Shown here: positions 24,991 through 34,211 of the stretch, one piece after another
How the letters are laid out: every line of letters starts with the position of its first letter
Numbering within the stretch: the stretch's first letter is position 1
From: Clostridia bacterium
GTDB taxonomy: Bacteria > Bacillota > Clostridia > Christensenellales > Borkfalkiaceae
NCBI GenBank assembly: GCA_029066845.1
Contig: JAIEFR010000015.1
Coordinates: 141,412 to 183,175 of the forward strand
Direction of reading: 5' to 3'
DNA length: 41,764 nucleotides
The notes under the pieces: generated by a model
Seen by the model: only the letters and a program-made list of their open reading frames with translations
Database searches by the model: none
What the model was told of the DNA's origin: nothing
Program-made: the position numbers and the translations under genes

Positions 24991-25614
24991 TTATTCTCCC
25001 CTGTTTTTAATCTTGCGGGCGGGAACTCCCGCGACCACCGCGTAGGGCGGCACGTCCTTGGTGACTACGCTTCCCGCAGCCACTACCGCGCCCTTGCCGA
25101 TATGCACTCCTTTTAAAATTACAGAATTAGACGCTATCCAGACGTCGTCCTCTATAACTATCGGTTCGGCGGTGTGCCCCTGCTTGGTTATCGGCGTATC
25201 TCTGTCGATAAAAACGTGGTTGCTGTCGTTTATAACGACGTTCGGTCCGAGCATTACGTCGTTGCCCAAAGTTACTCCGCTACGAGCGGTTATGCTTACG
25301 TTGCGGTTGAAAATCATATTGTTTCCCAGCTTTACGTTTTCGGGATAGTTTATCACAAGTCCGCCGTGCAAAAACTGAAAATCAACGCCGCCGGGCATTG
25401 TGAATTTATAAAAAATTTTGCGCTTTTTCGGTCCGATTCCCGCCGACGGCAAAGCGTTTACTATGTCCTGCTCCTTATACCATTTTTCCGAAGCAAGCTT
25501 AATTTTCTTGCAACGTCTGATATAAAAATAAAGACTGATGCGCTCCGACAACTTCGGCTTTTTTCTTTTTTTACCTACTATCCCCGTGCGCTCTCTGAAA
25601 GCAATGTGTTCCAT
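24991..25614 (-). CDS. Hexapeptide-repeat acyltransferase
   Basis: 207 residues. From about residue 75 there is a left-handed beta-helix of hexapeptide repeats ([30 protein letters not shown], then [27 protein letters not shown]), ending [15 protein letters not shown]. This is the CysE/LacA/NodL-type acetyltransferase fold. The His in DSNHVFI is in the place of the catalytic histidine. The first 60 residues are very basic ([25 protein letters not shown]), which may associate with membrane or a sugar carrier. Acceptor unknown; sugar or cell-envelope O-acetylation is inference. No ribosome binding site: the -10 is six bases from the ATG. Confidence 0.85.
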   Translation of the reverse strand: MEHIAFRERTGIVGKKRKKPKLSERISLYFYIRRCKKIKLASEKWYKEQDIVNALPSAGIGPKKRKIFYKFTMPGGVDFQFLHGGLVINYPENVKLGNNMIFNRNVSITARSGVTLGNDVMLGPNVVINDSNHVFIDRDTPITKQGHTAEPIVIEDDVWIASNSVILKGVHIGKGAVVAAGSVVTKDVPPYAVVAGVPARKIKNRGE

Positions 25615-25620
25615 AAGGTT

Positions 25621-25649
25621 ATTTTATCATAGCCTTGCGATATTGGCAA
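25621..25649 (-). promoter_or_regulatory. Leaderless promoter of the acyltransferase gene
   Basis: Minus strand: TTGCCA (25649-25644), 17 bases, TAAAAT (25626-25621), then AACCTT and the ATG. The expected start of transcription, seven bases after the -10, is the A of the ATG. No Shine-Dalgarno is possible. Confidence 0.75.
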
Positions 25650-25697
25650 ATACTATCGCAAAAAAATTTTAAACTTTGTTCTTCGATAAGCTACTGT

Positions 25698-26957
25698 TTA
25701 TCTGACGTTGCCGTTGCCAGATATTACGTATTTATAGGTAGTCAATTCCTTTAAACCCATAGGTCCGCGAGCGTGCAGCTTCTGGGTGGATATACCCATT
25801 TCGCAGCCCAGCCCGAATTCTCCGCCGTCGGTAAAGCGCGTGGAAGCGTTGACGTACACCGCCGCGCTGTCCACCGAAGAAACGAATTTTTCAGCCGCCG
25901 CGCCGTCCTCGGTTATTATGCAGTCGCTGTGCCCAGTGGAATGTGCCGAAACGTGCGCGATTGCGCCTTCAACTCCGTCCACGACGGCAACCGCCATTTT
26001 GTAGTCCAGAAATTCGGTGTCGAAATCATCTGCCTCCGCCGCACAGCAGTTTTGTTTTCCGCCGAGCACGGAATAAGCCTCTTTATCCAGAATAAGCTGT
26101 ACTGGATTTTCCTCTCTTGCATACGCAAGCTTTTCCCACAGCATAGGCAAAAACTCGCGCGCAACAACTTTATCCACAAGGCAGACTTCCATTGCGTTGC
26201 ACACCGAAGGGCGCGAACACTTTGCGTTTTCGACAATTTTAAGCGCCTTTTCCAGGTCGGCTTTGCCGTCCACGTAAACGTGGCAAATACCCGTTCCCGT
26301 TTCTATGCACGGCACTTTGGCGTTGTCCACGCACGCCCTTATCAACCCTGCGCCGCCGCGCGGAATCAAAAGGTCGATATAACCCTTTGCGCGCATAAGC
26401 TCGAGCGCGCTGTCGCGCGACACGTCCTCGATAAATCCGATAGCCGCGCCGTCTATACCGACTGCCGCCAAGCCCTTGCGCATTGCGTTTACGATTGCCT
26501 CCGCCGAACGGTGCGCCTCCCTGCCAGTACGCAGAACGCAGGCGTTGCCGCTCTTTAAGGCAAGCGCAGCCGCGTCCGAAGTGACGTTGGGGCGGCTTTC
26601 GTAAATGATTGCAACCACGCCAAGCGGCACGGAAATTTTTTTGATTTTAAGACCGTCCGCGCGCGTGATTTCGTCCAGCGTTACGCCGACGGGGTCGGGA
26701 AGCTTAGCTACCTGACGAACGCCGTCCGCCATTGCCTTTATGCGCTTTTCATCGAGCGCAAGCCTGTCCAGCATAACGGAGGATACAGACGAACAGGCTT
26801 CGCGCATATCCTCCGCGTTAGCCGCTAAAATTTCCGCCGTGCAGGCTTCAAGGCTGTCCGCAACTGCGTTGAGAGCCGCGTTTTTGCACTCGGTTGACAA
26901 TGCGGCAATACTTCGCTTTGCCGACGAGCACGCCTTTAATATTTCAATCGTAGTCAT
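25698..26957 (-). CDS. proA: Glutamate-5-semialdehyde dehydrogenase (gamma-glutamyl phosphate reductase)
   Basis: Second step of proline synthesis. 419 residues, normal. [18 protein letters not shown] carries the catalytic cysteine region. [16 protein letters not shown] and [27 protein letters not shown] are classic ProA motifs, and [25 protein letters not shown] near the C-terminus completes the set. It overlaps the proB stop by four bases (ATGA), so the two are coupled. Confidence 0.97.
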   Translation of the reverse strand: MTTIEILKACSSAKRSIAALSTECKNAALNAVADSLEACTAEILAANAEDMREACSSVSSVMLDRLALDEKRIKAMADGVRQVAKLPDPVGVTLDEITRADGLKIKKISVPLGVVAIIYESRPNVTSDAAALALKSGNACVLRTGREAHRSAEAIVNAMRKGLAAVGIDGAAIGFIEDVSRDSALELMRAKGYIDLLIPRGGAGLIRACVDNAKVPCIETGTGICHVYVDGKADLEKALKIVENAKCSRPSVCNAMEVCLVDKVVAREFLPMLWEKLAYAREENPVQLILDKEAYSVLGGKQNCCAAEADDFDTEFLDYKMAVAVVDGVEGAIAHVSAHSTGHSDCIITEDGAAAEKFVSSVDSAAVYVNASTRFTDGGEFGLGCEMGISTQKLHARGPMGLKELTTYKYVISGNGNVR

Positions 26958-27724
26958 TGTTTTTTACCTATAAAATGAGTGCCCGCTTTTTCGCCCGCAA
27001 TTATTTTGTAAAGAATTTCGGGTGCCGCGCCGTTGGCGATAACCATATTGCACCCCGACTGCATACATATTTTCGCGGCGTGCAGCTTGGTTGCCATACC
27101 GCCCGTGCCCACTCCGCTTACCGAACCGCCCGCAATGCGCTCGAGCTCGGGAGTGATTTCCTCCACCACGGGAACAAGCTTTGCGTTTTTATCCTTATGC
27201 GGATCGGCGGAATACAGACCGTCGATGTCCGATAAAAGCACCAGCAAATCGGCTTTTACCGTTACCGCAACCAAAGCGGAAAGCGTGTCGTTATCACTGA
27301 CCGAAATTTCCGCCGTTGCAACGGTGTCGTTTTCGTTGATGACTGGCAACGCGCCCAGCGACAAGAGCCGCTCCATCGTGTTGCCGAAATTTATACTGCG
27401 CTCACCGCCGTTCAGATCTTCCGCGGTGATAAGAACCTGCGCAACCGTGTGGTGATATTCCGAAAAAGCTTTGTCGTAAAAGCACATAAGCTCGCTTTGA
27501 CCTACCGCCGCAGCCGCCTGTTTGGTGGGAATATCCGCGGGGCGTTCGCTTAAACCCAGCTTGCTTTTGCCGAGCGCAATTGCGCCGGACGAAACCAAAA
27601 TTACCTGGTTGCCCGCATTCTTTATATCCGCAACGGTTTTGCAAAGGTTTTCAAACGTATGCACGTTCAGATTGCCGTTAAGATAGGTCAGCGTAGACGT
27701 ACCTATTTTTATAACCACACGCAT
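26954..27724 (-). CDS. proB: Glutamate 5-kinase ProB (no PUA domain)
   Basis: First step of proline synthesis. 256 residues: an amino-acid kinase domain only, the short form without the C-terminal PUA domain of E. coli Pro[51 protein letters not shown] and [17 protein letters not shown] are the motifs in order. AGAGGTGA before the ATG. Promoter TTGACT-17-TATTAT upstream. Feedback control by proline is known for the family but cannot be judged here. Confidence 0.96.
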   Translation of the reverse strand: MRVVIKIGTSTLTYLNGNLNVHTFENLCKTVADIKNAGNQVILVSSGAIALGKSKLGLSERPADIPTKQAAAAVGQSELMCFYDKAFSEYHHTVAQVLITAEDLNGGERSINFGNTMERLLSLGALPVINENDTVATAEISVSDNDTLSALVAVTVKADLLVLLSDIDGLYSADPHKDKNAKLVPVVEEITPELERIAGGSVSGVGTGGMATKLHAAKICMQSGCNMVIANGAAPEILYKIIAGEKAGTHFIGKKQ

Positions 27725-27745
27725 TATAAGTCACCTCTTTTCATT

Positions 27746-27774
27746 ATAATAAAAGATTTCACGCTTTTAGTCAA
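27746..27774 (-). promoter_or_regulatory. proBA promoter
   Basis: Minus strand: TTGACT (27774-27769), 17 bases, TATTAT (27751-27746). TATAAT three bases further on is an alternative -10. A 7-bp inverted repeat (27768-27774 with 27785-27791) covers the -35 and the end of the preceding gene. Confidence 0.7.
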
Positions 27775-27788
27775 ATAAATGCTGTTGA

Positions 27789-29450
27789 CTACCTCAAACG
27801 TATGGGCAGTTTATATTTTTTGACGAGGACGATAGCCGTTTTGTAGTTATACACCACGACCACGTCTGTCTTTCCCGCCTGAACCCTTCGTTTGACGTAC
27901 ATACTGCTGACCTTTATCGTGTGAGCTTCGCCGTCCGTATCCACGTACTTACACTCATAGGAAGGGCTGTCGTTGCCCCTGTAAGTCGTTTCCGAACAAA
28001 CAAGTTCTCCCTTCACCGCGACGTAATCGGTTTTAAGCAAAGCTTTGAATTTAAGCCGTGCGCTGAGCGGAATGAGCAGATAAACTAAGCCTATTCCTCC
28101 CAGCATCAACGCCTCGACAACGAAGAACCACCGCATACCGCTCCACAGAGTGGAAAACGAAACATCCGAATTAGACGACATAATGAAGAGCGCCGCAAGA
28201 GTTACCGCCATTGACACAAAGCAAGCGCACAACAAAACCAACGCCGTCAGGTAAAACATTTTGCTTTCTTTGACTGGCATATACTCCGAAATATCGGTAA
28301 TTCTTCTTGCGCGCTTAGCCTTTCCCGTCTTTTCGTTTTCAGCGGCTTCAACGACTTCAACGCTTTCCGCACTTTCGACGATTTCGTCTTCCGCAACTTC
28401 CTGGGCTTGCACTGTCCTGCCTGCGTTAATCTTTGCGGGCATTTCGTCCATTATCGTGTATTTGGTCAGTAAATAGCTCTTATCTTCGTTGTACGCAATA
28501 ATTACCTCCTGCCCCTTAAAGAACTGGGAATTGAAGTAATTATACGTGCGCGTAAAACCGCCCTCTCGCTTTTTATCGCCGTCATAATAAACGTAGTAAA
28601 CCCCCACGTCGTCACGGCGGTCACGGTCACCGTCGCTGTCGCGTACGTAACGGGTACGCACGGTAACCTCGGTAACTATGCCGTTAGTCACCTCCATTTG
28701 CTCCAGAATTTCTTTTTTAATGCGCGAGCCCCTTAGCATATAAGCGGTGAACAGCGCAAGAGCAGCGGCAAACAATACGCCTACCACGATAAAGAATATG
28801 TTGAATTTGGAGTCCAGACTGCCGTTTTTTACGTATTCCGCAACGGCAATTATGGTAAGCAACACAACGAAAAAGCACGCTATGCCCAGAAAAAACTTAG
28901 GGAACATAACGATTTTTTCTTCTACCTTTATAGGCTTGGAAGGGTCCAGCCTTATCTTCCGCACCCTGTCTGGCGTTATTGTGAAATTATCCTTGGGCGC
29001 GATTTCTTTTACGAGTATCTCTTCGTTCACGCCGTAGCCCGAGGGGTTTTCCATAGGCTCGTAGCCGTTTTTGGTAAAAAACTCTTGCGACTCGGTGGTC
29101 TGCATAACGTAGATGCGGGGCAGCTCCTTTTTTGCCGCTCTGCGTTCAAGCGCCTTCATCAGGCTCTTTGCGGCTTTTTCGGAATGCGCTCCGCTTACGG
29201 TCACCAAAATGCCCGCGTTGCCTTCCTTGTCCATACTCGCAAAGCCAACCAGCTCCTCATCCTCAAACGCCAGAAACGAATAGGTTTTCGCAAGCAATTT
29301 GTGCAGCTTCTGTTTGTCAGTCTGCTCTTCAGACAAAAGCTTTGAAATATCGAAGTACACGTCGGAAGGCAATTGCACACGGTTATTTTCACGCCTGAGC
29401 AAGTCCTCCACGCCGCCGATATGTTCCAAACTGTATTTTTCGGTATTCAT
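27789..29450 (-). CDS. GNAT-like domain fused to a four-helix membrane protein with two DUF3592-like modules
   Basis: 553 residues; not a protein I know. Residues 1-150 look like a GNAT acyltransferase: SFLAFEDEELVGFASMD, then a helix AAKSLMKALERRAAKK and IYVMQTTESQEFFTKNGYE. Two membrane helices follow (184-205, 217-239), then a soluble beta-rich module (248-335) with YYVYYDGDKKREGGFTRTY and GQEVIIAYNEDKSY, resembling DUF3592. After an acidic linker (340-380) come two more helices (399-424, 441-463) and a second, similar module (470-553). So the membrane half is duplicated. No Shine-Dalgarno; the promoter -10 is six bases from the ATG. Single-gene unit. Function unknown. Confidence 0.75.
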   Translation of the reverse strand: MNTEKYSLEHIGGVEDLLRRENNRVQLPSDVYFDISKLLSEEQTDKQKLHKLLAKTYSFLAFEDEELVGFASMDKEGNAGILVTVSGAHSEKAAKSLMKALERRAAKKELPRIYVMQTTESQEFFTKNGYEPMENPSGYGVNEEILVKEIAPKDNFTITPDRVRKIRLDPSKPIKVEEKIVMFPKFFLGIACFFVVLLTIIAVAEYVKNGSLDSKFNIFFIVVGVLFAAALALFTAYMLRGSRIKKEILEQMEVTNGIVTEVTVRTRYVRDSDGDRDRRDDVGVYYVYYDGDKKREGGFTRTYNYFNSQFFKGQEVIIAYNEDKSYLLTKYTIMDEMPAKINAGRTVQAQEVAEDEIVESAESVEVVEAAENEKTGKAKRARRITDISEYMPVKESKMFYLTALVLLCACFVSMAVTLAALFIMSSNSDVSFSTLWSGMRWFFVVEALMLGGIGLVYLLIPLSARLKFKALLKTDYVAVKGELVCSETTYRGNDSPSYECKYVDTDGEAHTIKVSSMYVKRRVQAGKTDVVVVYNYKTAIVLVKKYKLPIRLR

Positions 29451-29456
29451 ATTTTC

Positions 29457-29485
29457 ATTCTATCAAATTCCGCGCACAATTTCAA
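29457..29485 (-). promoter_or_regulatory. Leaderless promoter of the GNAT-membrane protein gene
   Basis: Minus strand: TTGAAA (29485-29480), 17 bases, TAGAAT (29462-29457), then GAAAAT and the ATG at 29450. The predicted transcript starts at the A of the ATG. Confidence 0.75.
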
Positions 29486-29503
29486 TTAAATTTTGCAATA
29501 ATT

Positions 29504-29531
29504 AAAAACCCGCCGCAAAGGACGGGTTTTT
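29504..29531 (-). terminator. Terminator after the first surface-protein gene
   Basis: Inverted repeat 29504-29512 with 29523-29531 (nine pairs, four of them G-C), loop of ten, ending in five Us on the minus strand. It lies 15 bases past the stop of the surface protein. The A-run on the other arm makes it potentially active on both strands. Confidence 0.8.
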
Positions 29532-29546
29532 GTTGTTTAATGTTTG

Positions 29547-32500
29547 TCAGTCTTTATCCGTTTCGTCGTCGAAGCCCAAATCGGTTACGGGGTCCGCAGG
29601 GGTATAGAAGCCGCCGACGTCGAATACTCTGCCGTCGTCAACAGGCATAGGCGCAACGTAATTGCGCACCACCGTTCTGACGGGAGCCGCCTGAGCCTGC
29701 GCAGTAGGCGCGGGCTTCTTGGTCGTGTCTATCTTGGTGGTAGTCACAGTCGTCATAACTGCGTCGGGAGGTACCTGCGTTGATGCGGGGGCCGCCGCAC
29801 TTTCGGGCGCGGCAGGTGCCGCAGCCTTCTTTTCCCTGCTGTCAAGTGCGTTGTTGACTTCCGTCCTGATAAGCTCGGTCAGCTTATCCAGCGATATGCC
29901 GTTGGAAATGACCTGCTCGCCGCCGGAATGGGCTGCCATATTCGCAACCTGCGTTTCCAGTTTTGACTGCGCAATCTGCTGTTCGGTAGCCTGTCTGGAT
30001 TTAAGCTCCGCCAGTTCCTTTGCCGTCTGTTCGGCTTTAAGCGCAGCCAATTCCGCCTGCATCTGCATCTGAAGGAACTGCGCCTCGGTTACGGTACCGC
30101 CGCCCGCCGCCACAGGTTGCTGCTGAGGCGCGTACTGGGGCTGAGGTTGAGGCTGGAGAGGCATTTGCATCATTTGCGGCATAATTTGCGGCATCATCTG
30201 AGGCATAATCATCTGCGGCATCTGCGGCATTTGCTGCTGTGACATACGCTCCACTCTGCGCTCCTCACGCTCTTCGCGACGGCGTTCTTCTCTTTCCTGC
30301 TTCTCGCGCTCTTCCTTTTCGAGCCTGCGCTGTTCCTCCAGCTCTTCCTTCTTGCGCTTTTTCTTCTTTGCCGCAACTATTAGGCAGATAAGTAAGATGA
30401 GTAACAACAGAGCCACTGCCGCAATTACCAGCCACAGCCAGTTTGCTTTGAGGAAGTTAAGCGTGCTTCCGAAGAACGCCGCAGCACCGCTCTGAGGCAC
30501 GGTATAGCTTATTTTGTCGCTGACCGCGCCGAAGTTTCCGTCCGCAGTCTTGAATAGAACGTTTCCACTCTCCGCGTCTATGCCGCCGAATACCGCTTCA
30601 ACTCTGAACGACTTGCCGCCCTTCAATTCGGGAGTTTCTATGTACTGTCCCGCATCGTCGTAGTACTTATAAAGCAAGCTCAAAGTTTCAGCATTGATAA
30701 GTTTGGTGATATTCTCGGGCAGGTTGAGCGTTGCGCCGTTCTTACCCTTCACCCACATCTCGCTCACGTCCACAACCAGAGGCGTAATGTTCCACTTCAA
30801 TTCTGCGGTTGCATTGTCCAAAATGGTGATTTCGCTGTCGAACAGCTTAGCCGCGAAAAGTTTCAGGCTTGCGGGTTCCGCCGTCGTCGGTATTGCCCAC
30901 TTATAGTCGGGGGTGGCTAACGTCAGGCGCGCCTTGTAGCCGCTCTGGCTGACGTTCCTCAATTCCAAATAGTCGCCGCTGAGAGTGATTATATCCTTAT
31001 ATTCGGCATAGCTGCCGCCCAGGTAATCGGCAAGACTGATATACTCGCCGCTGAACGTAATATTTCCAACCGTAGGCAACGCGATTTCCTTCTTCTCTAT
31101 CGTAACTCTTATTACGTCCAGAAGCAGAATATAGTCGTCCTGCGCACTGCTGCCCAGCTTGACTTCCATCATATATTCGCCCGCCTGCACGGGGTATTCT
31201 CCGTCCGCAAACTTTTCCGCGGTAAGGGTTGCACCCTTATAATAGGTCACGGTAAAGTCGGAAATCTTTACTCCGTTTATGCTTACCACTTCAAGCTGAT
31301 TAAAGTGCGGCTGCCCGTCGTAAACCACTTTGCAGTCCGAAGCTTTTATTCCGTCAATCATAACGCCGTCTATAACCGCGTACACGGGGTCGTTGTTGCT
31401 GCCCGTCGTAACGGTGTCCGTAGGGTCGGAGCCGTTATCGACAACTTCGAAGTTAGCTGCAGCAGTCGCCGCAGGGTCTATGTATGCGCGCACCGTGTAA
31501 GTCTTTGGCGAGGTCATATCTACCGCATCGATTATCTCCTGTAGGGATACAACCGTTCCGTTAGAATCGATGTACTCGTACTTGACGAAACTTTTATACT
31601 TGTCGTCGATATCGAGAATTTTATTGTAAAAACTTACTACGGTCGTGCCGTCGCTCTTGGTCGCCTGCACCTTTTCATACTTGAAATTGGTGTACAGATT
31701 TTTCTGCTTAATCTCCCACGACAAAGTCAGCGTTGCCGCCGTAACGTCGGGGTCGTTGAAATTTGCCGTACTCCAGCTAAAATCGGACTTTTTCGCCGAG
31801 GCGGAATAGCTGTCTACGTTCCTTTGCCTGTCGCTGTACTGATATGCGGGCACAAGCGTAAGTCCCGCGGGAAGCGTGCTTTCCTTAATTCTTACGGCGT
31901 AATTGACGTCATCGAATTCAATCGCACCCGTATAATCCTTGGTCTGCTTTTGACCGTTTGAATCGGTGTAATAGTATTCCCACTTGACGCCCGACAAATC
32001 AAACGTGCCCTTGACAATCTTCCAAGCGATAGTCAAATCGTAAGTTGCCGACTTATTTCCGCTACCGACATCAAACTCTTTCGTGTTGTCCGTCGATTTA
32101 AGCGCGACCGTCAGAGTGTACGTACCGCCGACAGTTGTAACCGCGCTCTTTGACTTATCTCCGTTATAGCCACCGTTATATTTAGCCGTATCAACCTCGA
32201 TATAACTCATATCGGAAGGAATATTTACGCTCAACTCGTACTGAACTCCAACAGTCGTGCTACCAGTCTTTAAAGTGAAAGGCAGTTCGCCGCCGTCCTC
32301 TATCTTTCCGCCCGTTGCGCCATCAACCGTGTAATCCCACTTGATTTTGCTTAAATCTATCGAACCGGAGGTTACGTTAAAGTTGAACGAATTCTTGTTT
32401 TCAGCAAGCTTATAGTTGGCGTTGTCACCCGCAGTACCGTTAAGCACCGCATACAGCGTATGACTGCCGTTAGCTACTGTATCGGGTATCGATAATATTG

Positions 32501-34073
32501 TAGCCTTGGCATTATTCGTGTCGGGCGTTCCCGATAAAGTTGTTGTCGTTGTATCGTAATAGAATACAAAGGAAAGACTGTCACCTGCAACACTGTCCTC
32601 GGTTGCCGTAACCGTTACGCCGCTTGTGCCGTATTCCCACGAGCCATTCGTTTCCGAACAAGTGAAAGTAAAACTCAACTCCTTTTGCGTAATTTCAAAG
32701 TCCAGCTTTTTTACACCCGTGTTAGGCGTACCGTTCCAGCAATAGTTGTTAGTATCTCTAAGGCTGAGTGTTGCGGTGTATTCATCTACGTACTTCGCCT
32801 CGAATGTGCTTGTAGTATCCGTAACAGCCGCACCGTTCGCTCCCGTTACAGTGTTACCGTTCGCTCCCGCAGCCGAATCCACTTTCATTGTAGTACTGTT
32901 AAAGCCCGTCATAATGAACTGCTGCGGCGAGCCGTTATATGTATGCTCCGCCGTGATACTCGGCACGGTTAACGCTTTTTGAGTTATTGTTATACTAATG
33001 GGGTCGTTCGATGTGGGATCCCAAACCGCGCCGCAGCCATCCGCAATATCAAATTCAAATTTATAAGTTCCTGCATTTACCAACGTACAGTCACCGGCGG
33101 TATCTATCGGGCAAGTACCAGTACCGCTAAAATAAGTGCTTACGTTTCCACTCACGTCAGTATATGTAACCGATGAAAGTTTAACTTGATTTTGATTATA
33201 AGCAAATTTGAATACTTTTCCGCCAGGCGTGTACTCCGCCGAGGTTTTATCTACGGATACCGATACGGGTGATACAGTTATACTTTCGGACATAGTTGCC
33301 GTAGATGTCCACTCACTCTTAAGGCCGTTATTATGATACGGAAAATAGCCCAACATACCAAAATATGCCGTATAGTTCTGAGCTGTATTTGTATTATTAG
33401 TCATAGTGACGACCGGTATAGATATTGTAGAGCTATACTCATCCCCAATACTCTTTGCCTTTATTTTTCCGACAGAATAATCCGCACCTGTTGATGATGT
33501 CGATTTTCCATCAGCACAGAGGAAAGACATAGTGCTAGACTTGTCACTACCTCCGTTAGAGCTGTTTCCGTAGTAGAAGAACTCGGCATAGCCTATAGCA
33601 ACATTAGGGGTACCGGTACAAGAAATTTTCTTTATGTATAAAGCACAACTAAAATCAATTTTATATTCGGTATAAGCCGGCACGTTAATTGTACAGGTGA
33701 TCCCAACATAACCCGCTATAGCAGGATTTTGATTATCCTTTGTTATAGTTGCCTTTTTAGAGTCTGCATCAAACATAGCAACCCCATAAGCTGTGTCAAC
33801 TGCTACAAAACTTGAATGAGGAACAGGTATGTAAGCTCCACCGGATTGAATATACTGTTTAGGACCACTCTCCGCATACGTTACTGCAAAAGTAGACGCA
33901 GTCGCCGCGTCGGCGGTTACCTTGTTATCCGTTTTTAAAAATAAAAAAACTGTGCCGACACATAGTGCGACACAGAATATGGGCGTGAGTATATAAAGCA
34001 ACGCGCGCTTTACGCTTTGCTTAGAACTTAAAAGTGCTTGCCCCCCCCCAGTGGTCATTTTAAACATCTTCAT
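29547..34073 (-). CDS. Large MBG/Ig-like surface protein with a long cytoplasmic tail (family member A)
   Basis: 1508 residues. A basic start (KQSVKR) is followed by a hydrophobic signal or anchor helix (24-46). A long ectodomain with MBG/Ig-like modules follows (for example ITQKALTVPSITAEHTYNG and the repeated 'YTATLSLRDTNNYCW'-type strands). A C-terminal membrane helix lies near 1211-1234 (LWLVIAAVALLLLILLICL), then KKKKRKK, so the last 274 residues should be cytoplasmic. The tail has a charged coiled coil (EE/RR-rich), a Met/Gln/Pro repeat (PQMMPQIMPQMM), a second helix, and a C-terminal motif RTVVRNYVAPMPVDDGRVF. AAGGAG before the ATG; promoter at 34113-34141. Nine Gs lie in codons 9-11. 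No LPxTG anchor or catalytic motif. Probable surface adhesin or sensor; the role is unknown. Confidence 0.75.
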   Translation of the reverse strand: MKMFKMTTGGGQALLSSKQSVKRALLYILTPIFCVALCVGTVFLFLKTDNKVTADAATASTFAVTYAESGPKQYIQSGGAYIPVPHSSFVAVDTAYGVAMFDADSKKATITKDNQNPAIAGYVGITCTINVPAYTEYKIDFSCALYIKKISCTGTPNVAIGYAEFFYYGNSSNGGSDKSSTMSFLCADGKSTSSTGADYSVGKIKAKSIGDEYSSTISIPVVTMTNNTNTAQNYTAYFGMLGYFPYHNNGLKSEWTSTATMSESITVSPVSVSVDKTSAEYTPGGKVFKFAYNQNQVKLSSVTYTDVSGNVSTYFSGTGTCPIDTAGDCTLVNAGTYKFEFDIADGCGAVWDPTSNDPISITITQKALTVPSITAEHTYNGSPQQFIMTGFNSTTMKVDSAAGANGNTVTGANGAAVTDTTSTFEAKYVDEYTATLSLRDTNNYCWNGTPNTGVKKLDFEITQKELSFTFTCSETNGSWEYGTSGVTVTATEDSVAGDSLSFVFYYDTTTTTLSGTPDTNNAKATILSIPDTVANGSHTLYAVLNGTAGDNANYKLAENKNSFNFNVTSGSIDLSKIKWDYTVDGATGGKIEDGGELPFTLKTGSTTVGVQYELSVNIPSDMSYIEVDTAKYNGGYNGDKSKSAVTTVGGTYTLTVALKSTDNTKEFDVGSGNKSATYDLTIAWKIVKGTFDLSGVKWEYYYTDSNGQKQTKDYTGAIEFDDVNYAVRIKESTLPAGLTLVPAYQYSDRQRNVDSYSASAKKSDFSWSTANFNDPDVTAATLTLSWEIKQKNLYTNFKYEKVQATKSDGTTVVSFYNKILDIDDKYKSFVKYEYIDSNGTVVSLQEIIDAVDMTSPKTYTVRAYIDPAATAAANFEVVDNGSDPTDTVTTGSNNDPVYAVIDGVMIDGIKASDCKVVYDGQPHFNQLEVVSINGVKISDFTVTYYKGATLTAEKFADGEYPVQAGEYMMEVKLGSSAQDDYILLLDVIRVTIEKKEIALPTVGNITFSGEYISLADYLGGSYAEYKDIITLSGDYLELRNVSQSGYKARLTLATPDYKWAIPTTAEPASLKLFAAKLFDSEITILDNATAELKWNITPLVVDVSEMWVKGKNGATLNLPENITKLINAETLSLLYKYYDDAGQYIETPELKGGKSFRVEAVFGGIDAESGNVLFKTADGNFGAVSDKISYTVPQSGAAAFFGSTLNFLKANWLWLVIAAVALLLLILLICLIVAAKKKKRKKEELEEQRRLEKEEREKQEREERRREEREERRVERMSQQQMPQMPQMIMPQMMPQIMPQMMQMPLQPQPQPQYAPQQQPVAAGGGTVTEAQFLQMQMQAELAALKAEQTAKELAELKSRQATEQQIAQSKLETQVANMAAHSGGEQVISNGISLDKLTELIRTEVNNALDSREKKAAAPAAPESAAAPASTQVPPDAVMTTVTTTKIDTTKKPAPTAQAQAAPVRTVVRNYVAPMPVDDGRVFDVGGFYTPADPVTDLGFDDETDKD
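29572..29675 (-). repeat. 104-bp direct repeat, copy 1 (C-terminal motif of surface protein A)
   Basis: Aligns without gaps to 37134-37237, with eight mismatches that I count, about 92 percent identical. Seven are silent and one is Val/Ile. It codes for the conserved C-terminal motif from RTVVRNYVAPMPVDDGRVF to the TDLG stretch. Confidence 0.85.
33964..34014 (-). repeat. 51-bp exact direct repeat, copy 1 (signal-anchor start of surface protein A)
   Basis: Identical base for base to 41688-41738. It codes for the basic residues before the membrane helix and the first part of the helix (VKRALLYILTPIFCVAL). Outside it the two genes diverge quickly into their ectodomains. Confidence 0.9.
34041..34049 (-). 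repeat. Nine-G homopolymer in the first codons of surface protein A
   Basis: Nine consecutive C on the plus strand, that is nine G in the coding strand, forming Gly9-Gly11 of the protein. It lies 25-33 bases into the gene. A one-base slip would shift the frame before the signal helix. Such tracts are known switches in surface genes of other bacteria; here it is a candidate. Confidence 0.7.
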
Positions 34074-34112
34074 AATATTTCTCCTTACGTAACAAATACT
34101 TTGAGTGTTGGA

Positions 34113-34141
34113 ATTATATCACATATTTTTAAAATTTTCAA
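34113..34141 (-). promoter_or_regulatory. Promoter of surface protein A
   Basis: Minus strand: TTGAAA (34141-34136), 17 bases, TATAAT (34118-34113). About 33 bases of leader with AAGGAG before the ATG at 34073. Near-consensus, so the gene should be well expressed. Confidence 0.85.
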
Positions 34142-34187
34142 TACCTTTCGACAAAATTTTTAAAAATAGTTGTTAATTTTGCATAAA

Positions 34188-34203
34188 ACACAATATATTG
34201 TGG
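34188..34203. promoter_or_regulatory. NrdR-box-like palindrome ACACAATATATTGTGG
   Basis: Fifteen of 16 bases fit acaCwAtATaTwGtgt, and the inner 14 bases (34189-34202) are a perfect palindrome. It lies nine bases past the hydratase stop and about 47 bases upstream of the -35 of surface protein A. No second box at the usual three-turn distance and no overlapping -10 is seen, so it may be chance in AT-rich sequence. Confidence 0.4.
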
Positions 34204-34211
34204 GTGGTATA

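Noticed and set aside
29547-34073. Wall-anchored (LPxTG) adhesin
   Set aside because: No LPxTG motif precedes the C-terminal helix, and the basic run is followed by some 270 more residues instead of a short tail.
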